A DNA stretch of 46,130 nucleotides from Tabrizicola_A sp044377735 (GTDB taxonomy: Bacteria > Pseudomonadota > Alphaproteobacteria > Rhodobacterales > Rhodobacteraceae): contig JBILYK010000018.1 in assembly GCA_044377735.1 (NCBI GenBank), forward strand, positions 1 to 46,130, in the 5' to 3' direction. The notes under the pieces were generated by a model. It saw only the letters and a list, made by a program, of their open reading frames with translations, ran no database searches and had not been told where the DNA came from. Position 1 is the first letter of the stretch. Every line of letters begins with the position of its first letter. Shown one piece after another: positions 1 through 7,646 of this stretch. A program made the translations under genes and the position numbers.

Positions 1-130
1 TCCCAAGGTGAAACCCCGCCTTCGACATGACGGATAGCCAAAACGGAGCCTCGAAGGCGGGGCGGATCTGGGTTTCATCTTGGCCCAAATACTCCCGCCG
101 GAGGCTCCCGCCCGGTCCACCCGCGCTTCC
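1..130. repeat. Left-edge noncoding stretch with nested inverted repeats and a dispersed family motif
   Basis: No gene is visible here. Positions 14-25 (ccccgccttcga) and 51-62 (tcgaaggcgggg) are a perfect 12-bp inverted repeat. Outside it, 2-14 and 71-83 (cccaaggtgaaac / gtttcatcttgg region) pair imperfectly, so the whole stretch could fold as one long interrupted hairpin. At 87-110 follows aaatactcccgccggaggct, a motif seen again in variant form at 19389-19420. It lies just downstream of the minus-strand gene ending at 131, so it could act as a transcription end or simply be a dispersed repeat. Confidence 0.5.
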
Positions 131-343
131 CTATCCTTTCCGCCCCTCCAGCTCGGCGTTGAAAAGCCGCAGCCGGTGGCTGAGGTTGTCATGGTTGGTC
201 ACAGAGTCGAAGTGTTCGAACAAAAACGACAGCGCCTCGCCCTCATCCAGCCCGGCCTCACCCGCAAAGCGCTTGAGCCTGCGGTAACCGTCTTCGGTCA
301 TGGCCACGGGAAAACGGCGGGTCAGACGAAAGCGCTTGGGCAT
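131..343 (-). CDS. Small ribbon-helix-helix-like protein (70 aa)
   Basis: This is a 70-residue protein of unknown function. The start is the ATG at 343, preceded by a GAGG ribosome site; longer readings upstream would run through the end of the acyl-CoA dehydrogenase gene in the wrong frame. The segment FPVAMTEDGYRRLKRFAGEAG and the following helix GEALSFLFEHF have the strand-helix-helix spacing of CopG/Arc-type DNA-binding proteins, and the N-terminus is arginine-rich. It lies 59 nt downstream of the acyl-CoA dehydrogenase gene on the same strand, with a hairpin between them. The RHH assignment is an inference from pattern only. It could equally be a small partner of a lipid-metabolism enzyme. 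Confidence 0.6.
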   Translation of the reverse strand: MPKRFRLTRRFPVAMTEDGYRRLKRFAGEAGLDEGEALSFLFEHFDSVTNHDNLSHRLRLFNAELEGRKG

Positions 344-362
344 TTGAAACCTCGGGTTGCTC

Positions 363-400
363 TGGGGCAAAATTCTTACTTCAAGAATTTTCTGCCCCAA
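363..400 (-). terminator. Hairpin between the acyl-CoA dehydrogenase and the small RHH-like gene
   Basis: tggggcaaaattctt and aagaattttctgcccca form a stem of about 15 bp with a 2-nt bulge and a 5-nt loop. It starts two bases after the dehydrogenase stop codon. No U-run follows, so it may be an attenuating or RNA-stabilising hairpin rather than a full terminator. Confidence 0.5.
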
Positions 401-402
401 GA

Positions 403-2178
403 TTAGAACGCCTCCGCCGCCAAGGCCATAACCGGATCGGCACCGCTTTCGATGCGGGCCAGATGCATGCCGCAGGCGGGCAGTTGGCGGGTCATGTAAT
501 AGCAACCTGTGGCGATCTTGGCGTTCAGGAACGCCGTATCCCCGCCGCCGGCATCCAAGGCGGTATGGGCAGCCGAGGCCATGCGTGTCCACATCAGGCC
601 CATGCAGACATGGCCCATCATCGTCATGAAGTCATAAGACCCCGCCAGTGCCGCGTTGGGGTTTTTCATGCCGTTCTGCATGAAAAACATCCCCGCCGCC
701 TGCATGGCTTTGGACGCCTGTTTCAAGGGTTCAGTAAATGCAGTCATGCGGGGGTTTGCGTCATGCGCTTTGCATTCGGCTTTGACCATTTCAAAGAAGG
801 CCATGACGTGTTTACCGCCATCTTGCGTCAGTTTGCGGCCCACAAGGTCCAGCGCCTGTACGCCATTGGCGCCTTCATAAATCTGGGCGATGCGGGCGTC
901 GCGGACAAACTGGCTGACGCCATTATCTTCGATATAGCCATGCCCGCCCCAGACCTGCTGGGCCTGCACGGCCATCTCGAAACCTTTGTCGGTCTGAAAG
1001 CCCTTGATGACCGGGATCATCAGCGACACCAGCCCTTCGGCGGCGGCGTCCTGCATGCGGTGGCCGCGATCAATCAGCGAGGCCGCCCAGAAGGTCAGCG
1101 CGCGCGCGCCTTCGACAAAGCTTTTCTGATCCATCAGGTTGCGGCGGATGTCGGGGTGCACGATCAGGGGGTCGGCGGGGCCTGAGGGGTTTTCCGCCCC
1201 GGTGATCGCCCGGCCTTGTAGACGGTCGCGGGCATAGGCGACAGCGTTTTGATAGGCCGTCTCGGCCACCGCATAGCCTTGCAGGCCCACGCCCAGCCGC
1301 GCCTCGTTCATCATGGTGAACATGGCGCGCATGCCTTTATGCAAATCGCCCAGAAGATAGCCCGTTGCACCGTCATAGTTCATGACGCAGGTGGCGTTGC
1401 CGTGGATGCCCATCTTGTGCTCGACCTTGCCCACCGCAAGGCTGTTGCGCGCACCAAGCGAGCCGTCGGCGTTGACCAGAAACTTTGGCACGATGAAGAG
1501 GGAAATGCCCTTGGTGCCTTCTCCCCCGCCCGGAGCCTTGGCCAGTACCAGATGGATGATGTTGTCGGCCATGTCGTGCTCACCTGCCGAGATGAAGATC
1601 TTGGTGCCGGTGATCTTGTAGGAGCCGTCCGCCTGCGGTTCGGCCCGGGTGCTCATGAGGCCCAGATCGGTGCCACAATGCGGTTCGGTGAGGTTCATGG
1701 TGCCGGTCCAGTCGCAGGTCACCATCTTGGGCAGGTACAGCGCCTTTTGCGCGTCCGTTCCATGGGCGTGGATCGCGGAATAGGCACCATGGGTCAGGCC
1801 CTGATACATGTTAAACGCCATATTGGCCGAGACCAGAATCTCACCCACCGCCGTGCCCATGAGGTAAGGCAAGCCCTGCCCGCCATAAGCCGGATCGCAA
1901 TCGAGCGCGGGCCAGCCCCCTTCGCGCAGCTTGTCAAAGGCCGCCTTGAACCCGGTGGGGGTGCGCACCACGCCGTTTTCCAAGGTGCAGCCCTCGCGGT
2001 CGCCCACCGCGTTCAGGGGGGCCAGCACATCAGACGCGAGTTTGCCTGCCTCTTCCAGCACGGCGGCGGTAAAGCCTGCGTCCAGATCGGCATAGCCGGG
2101 GATGTCCGATGCGTCGATCTTCAGCACATTGTGCAGCAGAAAGGCCATATCCTTGAGGGGCGCGGTATAGGCGGTCAT
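403..2178 (-). CDS. Acyl-CoA dehydrogenase, DmdC-like (591 aa)
   Basis: This FAD-dependent acyl-CoA dehydrogenase belongs to the long (about 590 aa) class with an extra C-terminal domain. That class includes 3-methylmercaptopropionyl-CoA dehydrogenase (DmdC) of DMSP demethylation as well as fatty-acyl enzymes. Visible landmarks are the substrate/FAD loop MNLTEPHCGTDLG (about 161-173) and IYEGANGVQALDL (433-445). Glu435 there is the expected catalytic base position of DmdC-type enzymes. The start is the ATG at 2178 behind AAGGAG; an in-frame ATG further upstream lies inside the MerR gene. The MerR gene ends only 10 nt upstream, so the two form an operon. Because paralogues are common in this family, the true substrate (MMPA-CoA or another short/branched acyl-CoA) cannot be decided from sequence. 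Confidence 0.88.
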   Translation of the reverse strand: MTAYTAPLKDMAFLLHNVLKIDASDIPGYADLDAGFTAAVLEEAGKLASDVLAPLNAVGDREGCTLENGVVRTPTGFKAAFDKLREGGWPALDCDPAYGGQGLPYLMGTAVGEILVSANMAFNMYQGLTHGAYSAIHAHGTDAQKALYLPKMVTCDWTGTMNLTEPHCGTDLGLMSTRAEPQADGSYKITGTKIFISAGEHDMADNIIHLVLAKAPGGGEGTKGISLFIVPKFLVNADGSLGARNSLAVGKVEHKMGIHGNATCVMNYDGATGYLLGDLHKGMRAMFTMMNEARLGVGLQGYAVAETAYQNAVAYARDRLQGRAITGAENPSGPADPLIVHPDIRRNLMDQKSFVEGARALTFWAASLIDRGHRMQDAAAEGLVSLMIPVIKGFQTDKGFEMAVQAQQVWGGHGYIEDNGVSQFVRDARIAQIYEGANGVQALDLVGRKLTQDGGKHVMAFFEMVKAECKAHDANPRMTAFTEPLKQASKAMQAAGMFFMQNGMKNPNAALAGSYDFMTMMGHVCMGLMWTRMASAAHTALDAGGGDTAFLNAKIATGCYYMTRQLPACGMHLARIESGADPVMALAAEAF

Positions 2179-2188
2179 CGGGGTCTCC

Positions 2189-2593
2189 TTAGGCGGCGCT
2201 GGCGGTTTTGCGGAAGGCGGCAAGGGCCTTTTCGCCTTCGGCCAACTGGGTTTTCAGATCGGCAATCGCCACGTCCAGTTCGGCGCGCTGCGCCTCCATC
2301 TGGGCAAGCCGATCCTTGGCAATGTCATAGGTGCGCGTCAGCTGCGCCTCGTTCGAGCCGTCGCGGTCATACATGTCGAGAAGCTGGCGAATCTCTTCCA
2401 GCGAAAAGCCAAAACGCTTGCCGCGCAAAATCAACCGCAGCCGGGCGCGGTCTTGCTTGGTAAAAAGCCGCCGGGTGCCAAGGCGGATGGGGCACAAAAG
2501 CTCTTTCACCTCATAAAACCGCAAGGTGCGCGGGCTGACGTCAAAGGCGTCACACATCTCGCGGATGGTCAGGGTGTCGGCACTGTCTGTCAT
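2189..2593 (-). CDS. MerR-family regulator, LiuR-like (134 aa)
   Basis: This is a transcription regulator with an N-terminal winged helix-turn-helix (TIREMCDAFDVSPRTLRFYE, about 9-28). A long dimerisation helix follows, rich in the QMEAQRAELDVAIADLKTQL pattern. No metal-binding cysteine pair is present, which fits MerR members such as LiuR that respond to acyl-CoA-type signals. The start is the ATG at 2593 with AAGGG upstream. It is the first gene of an operon with the acyl-CoA dehydrogenase. A palindrome of the LiuR type overlaps its own promoter, so autoregulation and control of the dehydrogenase are likely. A second, clearly related MerR gene lies at 9058-9432. Confidence 0.88.
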   Translation of the reverse strand: MTDSADTLTIREMCDAFDVSPRTLRFYEVKELLCPIRLGTRRLFTKQDRARLRLILRGKRFGFSLEEIRQLLDMYDRDGSNEAQLTRTYDIAKDRLAQMEAQRAELDVAIADLKTQLAEGEKALAAFRKTASAA

Positions 2594-2645
2594 GTCATGG
2601 CCCTTGGGCTGGGGGGGGCGGTCGTGAAGTTGGCTGCCCGTGGGC

Positions 2646-2676
2646 ATGATAGTCGAGTGCTTGACGTTAACGTAAA
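2646..2676 (-). promoter_or_regulatory. MerR-type promoter with 19-bp spacer and LiuR-like palindrome
   Basis: On the minus strand, -35 TTTACG (2671-2676) and -10 TATCAT (2646-2651) are separated by 19 bp, the over-long spacing typical of promoters activated by MerR proteins. The palindromic element TTTACGTTAACGTCAA covers 2661-2676, over the -35 and the spacer. It resembles the TTTACGTnnACGTAAA-type sites described for LiuR regulators. A further half-site-like run, TGACGTGACGTTACA, lies immediately upstream at 2678-2692. Confidence 0.6.
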
Positions 2677-2720
2677 TGTAACGTCACGTCAGAAACGCAG
2701 GTGACGTAAGGGCGAAGGGC

Positions 2721-2742
2721 CGCAGGGCGGTGGAACCCTGCG
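2721..2742 (-). terminator. Hairpin after tctA
   Basis: cgcaggg (2721-2727) and ccctgcg (2736-2742) form a perfect 7-bp stem with an 8-nt loop, starting 6 nt after the tctA stop codon. The U-run is weak, so it is a candidate terminator only. Confidence 0.45.
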
Positions 2743-2748
2743 ACCGGG

Positions 2749-4266
2749 TCAGTCTTCGTCGCCCGCAATCTGCTTGAGAACCGCGCCTTTACCGCGCCAG
2801 CGCAGGATGGGTGGAATCACCAAGGCCAGCGCCGCCACAGCCAAAAGCCCTGCCGCGAGGGATGTGCTGACCAGCGTGGACCAATCGCCCTGGCTGATTG
2901 CCAGCGCCCGGCGCAGTTGCGCCTCGGCCATGGGGCCAAGGATCAGGCCGACCACCACCGGCGCGATGGGATAGCCGTGCAGGCGCATGAGATAGCCCAT
3001 GACGCCAAAGATCATCAGCATCGACAGTTCCACAGGCGAAGGGTTGACCCCGATGGTGCCCAAGGTCGCGAAGAGGAGGATCCCGGCGTAAAGCCACGGG
3101 CGCGGGATGGTGAGGAGTTTCACCCAAAGCCGGATCAGAGGCAGGTTCAGCACCAAAAGCATGATATTGGCGATGAGGAGGCTCGCGATCAGCCCCCAGA
3201 CCAGTTGTGGTGCGGTGGCAAACAAAAGCGGCCCCGGTTGCAGGCCGAATTGCTGAAACCCTGCCAGCATGATCGCCGCGGTGGCCGTGGTGGGCAGGCC
3301 CAGCGTCAGAAGCGGCACCAGCGTTCCGGCGGCGGCGGCGTTGTTGGCGGCCTCGGGGCCAGCGACGCCTTCAATCGCGCCATGGCCAAACTCCTCGGGA
3401 TGTTTGGCAAAACGCTTTTCGGTGCCGTAGGAGAGGAAGCTCGCGATATCGGCCCCGCCTGCAGGCATGGCGCCGATGGGAAAACCAATCGCCGTGCCGC
3501 GCAGCCATGGCCGCCATGAGCGCGACCAATCCGCCCGCGTCATGGCGACCGAGCCTTTGATCGCATGCACCTTGTCTTGCAGCCCTGCCCCTTGGGCGGC
3601 GACGAACAGCGCCTCGCCCACGGCGAACATGGCAACCGCAAGGGTGGTGACCTCGATGCCGTCTAGAAGCTGTGGGACGCCGAAGGAGAGCCGCGCTTGG
3701 CCCGTGAGCCCGTCGATCCCGACAATCGCCAAGGCAAGGCCGACGAAGAGTGAGGTCAGCCCCTTCATCGTGCTTTCGCCAAAGGCGGCCGAGACAGTGA
3801 CAAAGGCCAGCACCATCAGCGCGAAATACTCCCTTGGGCCAAAGACCAAGGCCAGTTTCACGATATGGGGGGCAAGGAAGGCCAAGGCCAAGGTGGCCAG
3901 AAGCCCGGCCACGAAAGAGCCGATGGCGGCGGTGGCTAAGGCGGGGCCACCCCGCCCGGCGCGGGCCATCTTGTTACCCTCAAGCGCTGTGACGATCGAG
4001 GCACTTTCGCCCGGTGTATTGAGAAGGATCGAGGTGGTCGATCCGCCATACATCCCGCCATAGTAGATGCCGGCAAACATGATGAGCGAGCCTGCCGGGT
4101 CGAGCCCGTAGGTGACGGGCAGCAAAAGCGCGACGGTCAGCGCTGGGCCGATGCCGGGCAGAACGCCGACGGCAGTGCCAAGCGTCACGCCGATCAGGGC
4201 GTAAAGCAGGATCATCGGCTCCAACGCCGTGCCGAGGCCCTGCAACAGGAAATCGAATGTCGTCAT
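2749..4266 (-). CDS. tctA: Tripartite tricarboxylate transporter permease, large subunit TctA (505 aa)
   Basis: This is the large integral membrane subunit of a TTT-family secondary transporter that imports carboxylates, driven by an ion gradient with a periplasmic binding protein. The protein is hydrophobic along its whole length, about 11-12 helices. It has the family's glycine/proline-rich signatures: GTAVGVLPGIGPALTVALLL near residue 30, GGMYGGSTTSILLNTPGE near 70, and a second set, MPAGGADIASFLSYGTEKR, near 265. The length is normal for TctA. It follows tctB with a 1-nt gap and ends a tctCBA operon. The substrate (citrate, another di/tricarboxylate, or an unrelated acid) cannot be read from sequence. 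Confidence 0.95.
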   Translation of the reverse strand: MTTFDFLLQGLGTALEPMILLYALIGVTLGTAVGVLPGIGPALTVALLLPVTYGLDPAGSLIMFAGIYYGGMYGGSTTSILLNTPGESASIVTALEGNKMARAGRGGPALATAAIGSFVAGLLATLALAFLAPHIVKLALVFGPREYFALMVLAFVTVSAAFGESTMKGLTSLFVGLALAIVGIDGLTGQARLSFGVPQLLDGIEVTTLAVAMFAVGEALFVAAQGAGLQDKVHAIKGSVAMTRADWSRSWRPWLRGTAIGFPIGAMPAGGADIASFLSYGTEKRFAKHPEEFGHGAIEGVAGPEAANNAAAAGTLVPLLTLGLPTTATAAIMLAGFQQFGLQPGPLLFATAPQLVWGLIASLLIANIMLLVLNLPLIRLWVKLLTIPRPWLYAGILLFATLGTIGVNPSPVELSMLMIFGVMGYLMRLHGYPIAPVVVGLILGPMAEAQLRRALAISQGDWSTLVSTSLAAGLLAVAALALVIPPILRWRGKGAVLKQIAGDED

Positions 4267-4267
4267 C

Positions 4268-4759
4268 TTAGCCCCCGAAGATCAGGGTTTCCAGAAACCC
4301 GGCGGGAAGGTTCAGCTTCAACAGCTGGTCAAAGACCGCGTAAATCGCCAGCGCAAAGCCGATGCCCACGGGCAGGCTGACGGCAAAGTTGCGCTTGCCA
4401 AAGGCGGCGGCGGTGCAGGCGAAAAGAAGGCCCGAAGCGATGGAAAAGCCCAAGACGCGCAAGAGCGCCAGTTGCAGCGCAAGGCCGCCGATGATGAAGA
4501 GGATAGGCACCGGGTTTTGCCGTGCCACGCCTGCGCCAGCATGGCGCAGCCCCTTCCAGACATGGGCCAGCGCCAAGGCCCAAAGGCACAGGCCCACGAA
4601 CAAGGGCGCCTCGCCCGACCCTATCCCGGCATACCCACCCTTGTCGGGAATGGCGCGGCCTTGCCAGATCAGAAGCGCGCCAAGCGCGGCCAAGATCGCG
4701 GCGATGATGAACGCCGCCCCATCGGGGCGACGTCCGGTTGCGCGGTCAAAGCCGGTCAT
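4268..4759 (-). CDS. tctB: Tripartite tricarboxylate transporter small permease TctB (163 aa)
   Basis: This is the small membrane subunit of the TTT transporter, with four predicted hydrophobic helices (about 17-36, 46-62, 80-115 as two, and 125-155). TctB proteins are poorly conserved in sequence; the assignment rests on size, topology and position between tctC and tctA. Its ATG overlaps the tctC stop codon (ATGA at 4756-4759), which suggests translational coupling. Confidence 0.92.
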   Translation of the reverse strand: MTGFDRATGRRPDGAAFIIAAILAALGALLIWQGRAIPDKGGYAGIGSGEAPLFVGLCLWALALAHVWKGLRHAGAGVARQNPVPILFIIGGLALQLALLRVLGFSIASGLLFACTAAAFGKRNFAVSLPVGIGFALAIYAVFDQLLKLNLPAGFLETLIFGG

Positions 4760-5700
4760 TTCACCAGACCAATGTCCTTGAGGACGGCGGTAGTGGATGC
4801 GATCTCCTTGGCGAGTTGGGCGTCAAAATCGGCCCCGGCAAGGTAGGTGTTGGCCCAGCCCTTCGATTCCAGCATGGCCTTCCAGCCCGCCGAATTCACC
4901 AGCTTGTCGATGTCGGCGGCGACGGTGGCCTTTTGCTCATCCGAAAGGCCCGGCGCGGCGGCAACCATGCGCCAGTTCTGCACGTTCACGTCATAGCCCG
5001 ATTCCATCAGGGTCGGCGCATCGGTGCCAGCCCATTTTTCCGCCGTGGACACCGCCAGCATGCGCATGGTGCCCGCCTCGACCTGCGGCAGGAATTCACC
5101 CACGCCGGAAATGCCCACGGTCACCTGATTGCCGAGGATGGCGGCCAGCGCCTCACCACCGCCCGAGAAGGCGACATAGTTGATCTTGGTCGGATCGACG
5201 CCCGCCGCCTTGGCCAGAAGGCCAACGGTGATGTGATCAACCCCACCAGCCGAGCCGCCCGCCCATGAAACGGAGCCGGGATCGGCCTTCATCATCTCAA
5301 CCAGTTCGCCGATGGTCTGAAGTGGCGAAGCAGCCGGAACCGCGATGCCCACCGCCTCGCCGGTCAGGCGGGCAATCGGGGTGACATCGGCCAAGGACAC
5401 GGGCGATTCATTGGTCAGGATCGCGCCGACCATCACATAGCCGCCGACGATCAGCTGGCTGGCATCACCTGCGGCTGAGGAGGCGAACTGCGCCAGACCC
5501 ACGGTGCCGCCCGCGCCGGGGACGTTTTGCACTTGCACCGAGGCGGAAATGCCTTCGGCCTGCAACACCTCTTGCATGGCGCGCGCTGTGCCATCCCAGC
5601 CACCGCCGGGGGCGGCGGGTGCCATGATCATATAGTCATTGGCCAAAGCCGGGACAGCCAGCATCGTGGCAAAAGCTGCGCTCAAAACTGTGTTTTTCAT
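4756..5700 (-). CDS. tctC: Tripartite tricarboxylate transporter substrate-binding protein TctC (314 aa)
   Basis: This is the periplasmic solute receptor of the TTT system (Bug/TctC family). It has a cleavable signal peptide ending at AVPALA-ND (about residue 20). The mature protein carries the typical early motif PAAPGGGWDGTARAMQ, followed by two lobes. The start is the ATG at 5700, preceded by a strong GGAAGGAG site. It is the first gene of tctCBA. The leader contains a perfect palindrome just ahead of the ribosome site and an 11-bp-period direct repeat further up that could bind TctD. Confidence 0.95.
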   Translation of the reverse strand: MKNTVLSAAFATMLAVPALANDYMIMAPAAPGGGWDGTARAMQEVLQAEGISASVQVQNVPGAGGTVGLAQFASSAAGDASQLIVGGYVMVGAILTNESPVSLADVTPIARLTGEAVGIAVPAASPLQTIGELVEMMKADPGSVSWAGGSAGGVDHITVGLLAKAAGVDPTKINYVAFSGGGEALAAILGNQVTVGISGVGEFLPQVEAGTMRMLAVSTAEKWAGTDAPTLMESGYDVNVQNWRMVAAAPGLSDEQKATVAADIDKLVNSAGWKAMLESKGWANTYLAGADFDAQLAKEIASTTAVLKDIGLVK

Positions 5701-5718
5701 TATGATTCTCCTTCCAAT

Positions 5719-5733
5719 GCACCAATTTGGTGC
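5719..5733. promoter_or_regulatory. Perfect palindrome in the tctC leader
   Basis: GCACCAATTTGGTGC is a 15-bp perfect palindrome (7+1+7) directly upstream of the tctC ribosome-binding site. Its position would suit a repressor operator or an RNA hairpin masking the ribosome site; which of these is unknown. Confidence 0.45.
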
Positions 5734-5786
5734 GCCTTTTTCCAAGACGGCACCTCCTCGTGCCCATCTTGGGGGAAAGTTCAGCA

Positions 5787-5807
5787 CAAGAACCTGTCAA
5801 GAAGCTG
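5787..5807 (-). promoter_or_regulatory. Tandem 10-bp direct repeat upstream of tctC, candidate TctD site
   Basis: caagaacctg (5787-5796) and caagaagctg (5798-5807) repeat with an exact 11-bp period; on the minus strand this reads CAGCTTCTTG-A-CAGGTTCTTG. Response regulators of the OmpR/PhoB family, to which TctD belongs, bind such helically phased direct repeats. It lies about 90 bp ahead of the tctC start in the gap after the binding-protein gene. Confidence 0.5.
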
Positions 5808-5827
5808 ACAACCCGCCAAGGGCGCGA

Positions 5828-6889
5828 TCATTCGGCCAAGGCCTCGCGCCAAAGTCGCAAGAGGCGCTGGCGTTTGGCCTGATCGAGATAGACCAGAACG
5901 CCGGGGCTGACGGGCACGGCGCGCAGCTGGTCGCCCAAGGCGGCCTGCATGGCCGCGCCGCTGCCGGCACCTGTCACCTCAAGGCTGACCGCAGGCAGGC
6001 GCAGCTTTTCGGACAAAAGCGTCTGGCCTTCGGCGCCCATCAGAAACTCCAGAAACTCGGCCCCGAGATCGGGCGAGGCCGCTGCGCGCGGCATCAGCGC
6101 CACCCGCGACAACACCACCGTAAAGTCGCGCAAGAGCACAAACCCCAAGTTGGGCTCCATCCGCGCCTGATCGGCGGCATAGGAGCCAAGGATGTTATAG
6201 CCCAAAAGGAGTCGCCCGTCGGCCACCCGGTCGATGATGCCCTGACTGGTGGGAAAGGTCTGCAAGCCCGCCTTGGCCATGATGCGCAGCATGGACCAGA
6301 TGTCGGCGAAATGTTCGGCATCGCGGGCCAGAAACAGATAGCCGACCGAGGATTGTTCAATGTCATAGGTGCCGATCTTGCCCGCCGCCGTGCTGGGCGC
6401 ATTTTGCAGCCATGTCATCAACTCCAGCCGCGACTGCGGCGGGCCATCGGGAAATGCGGGTTTGTGATAGACCAAAACCGCCGGTTCCACCGTCAGCGCA
6501 AAGGCGGTGTCTTGCCATTTGGCCCAAGCGGGCCAGCCGGTGGCGGCGGGCACCGGGGCGGCTTGGGCATAGCCGTCATTGGCCAGTTTCAGTTGCAAAT
6601 CCATGCCCGAGGAGAACAGGAAATCTGCCGTGGTGCTGCCAGCATCGGTTTCGGCGATCACCCGCGCGGCGATGTCGGCGGCCAGAAGGTCTTCATAGCG
6701 CACGGCGACCCCTGGGTTTTGGGCCTGAAAGGCCGCAATCAAAGGTGCGGCAAGGCGGCTGTCCAGCGTGGAATAGATCACCAACTGCCGCCCGGCGCTG
6801 CCATCGGGGGCGGCATGGGTCACCACTTCGCCCAGCGCGGGGCGGGCCAAAAGGGCCAAGCAGCAAAGGAATACCAGACGCAATACCAT
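5828..6889 (-). CDS. Orphan periplasmic solute-binding protein linked to TctDE (353 aa)
   Basis: This secreted binding protein has a signal peptide (about residues 1-20, ending ARPALG). Its mature part resembles iron/spermidine-type extracellular solute-binding proteins (QLVIYSTLDSRLAAPLIAAF near 35-55). No ABC permease or ATPase gene is adjacent. It sits instead between tctC and the divergently transcribed tctDE. In comparable loci such a protein can act as a ligand sensor that touches the sensor kinase, or as an alternative receptor. The start is the ATG at 6889 with AAGG upstream. The binding-protein fold is well supported; the sensory role is inferred from the context. Confidence 0.82.
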   Translation of the reverse strand: MVLRLVFLCCLALLARPALGEVVTHAAPDGSAGRQLVIYSTLDSRLAAPLIAAFQAQNPGVAVRYEDLLAADIAARVIAETDAGSTTADFLFSSGMDLQLKLANDGYAQAAPVPAATGWPAWAKWQDTAFALTVEPAVLVYHKPAFPDGPPQSRLELMTWLQNAPSTAAGKIGTYDIEQSSVGYLFLARDAEHFADIWSMLRIMAKAGLQTFPTSQGIIDRVADGRLLLGYNILGSYAADQARMEPNLGFVLLRDFTVVLSRVALMPRAAASPDLGAEFLEFLMGAEGQTLLSEKLRLPAVSLEVTGAGSGAAMQAALGDQLRAVPVSPGVLVYLDQAKRQRLLRLWREALAE

Positions 6890-6968
6890 GCCCTTCAGCT
6901 TGCCCGATCAACTGCCCGTTCACAACCGTGGCCTTTGCGCCTAACCTGTCAGGCAGAAAGGTCGATTT

Positions 6969-7646
6969 ATGCGTCTGTTATTGGTTGAAGATGATTTGCC
7001 CCTTGCTGAGGCGCTAATGTCGCTTCTGGTCTCCTCGGGCTATGCGGTGGATTGTGTGCATGACGGCGAGGCCGCCAAGGCGCTGGTGGCGGCCGAACAG
7101 TTTGATCTGATGATCCTTGATCTGAACCTGCCGCATCTGGACGGGCTGTCGGTGCTGCGCGCCATGCGCGCCAGTGGCAACCGCGCCGCCGTGATGATCC
7201 TGACCGCGCGCGGCACTGCCGAGGACCGGGTGCGCGGGCTGGATCTGGGGGCCGATGACTACATGGCCAAGCCCTTTGACATCCGCGAGTTTGAGGCACG
7301 GGTGCGGTCTTTGCTGCGCCGTCAGGCGGGACTCAGGTCGGCCACGGTCAGTCTTGGCGCGCTATCGCTGGACCTGACCACCCGGCAATTCGCAGCCCAT
7401 GGTCAGATGATCGACCTGCCGCCGCGCGAACGCGCGCTCTTGGAATTGTTGGTGACCCGCGCGGGCAAGGTGGTGGTGAAAGAGGCGATTGTGCAATCGC
7501 TCACCTCCTTGGATGACATGCTGTCGGACAATGCGATTGAGCAGTATATCTCGCGGCTGCGCCGTCGCTTGGCGCCTTTGGGCCTGACACTGCGGACGGT
7601 GCGGGGCATTGGCTATCTTCTTGAAAAACCGGCCGAGACGCCATGA
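6969..7646 (+). CDS. tctD: Response regulator TctD, OmpR family (225 aa)
   Basis: This is a two-component response regulator. The receiver domain has the acidic pocket E7/D8, phospho-acceptor Asp51 (LMILDLNLP) and Lys101 (DYMAKPFD). The C-terminal OmpR-type winged helix (about 130-220) ends in the signature LRTVRGIGYLLE. It is coupled to the kinase gene through an ATGA overlap. Next to tctCBA and the orphan binding protein, it most likely activates carboxylate uptake. The phased repeat upstream of tctC is a candidate target. Confidence 0.93.
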   Translation: MRLLLVEDDLPLAEALMSLLVSSGYAVDCVHDGEAAKALVAAEQFDLMILDLNLPHLDGLSVLRAMRASGNRAAVMILTARGTAEDRVRGLDLGADDYMAKPFDIREFEARVRSLLRRQAGLRSATVSLGALSLDLTTRQFAAHGQMIDLPPRERALLELLVTRAGKVVVKEAIVQSLTSLDDMLSDNAIEQYISRLRRRLAPLGLTLRTVRGIGYLLEKPAETP

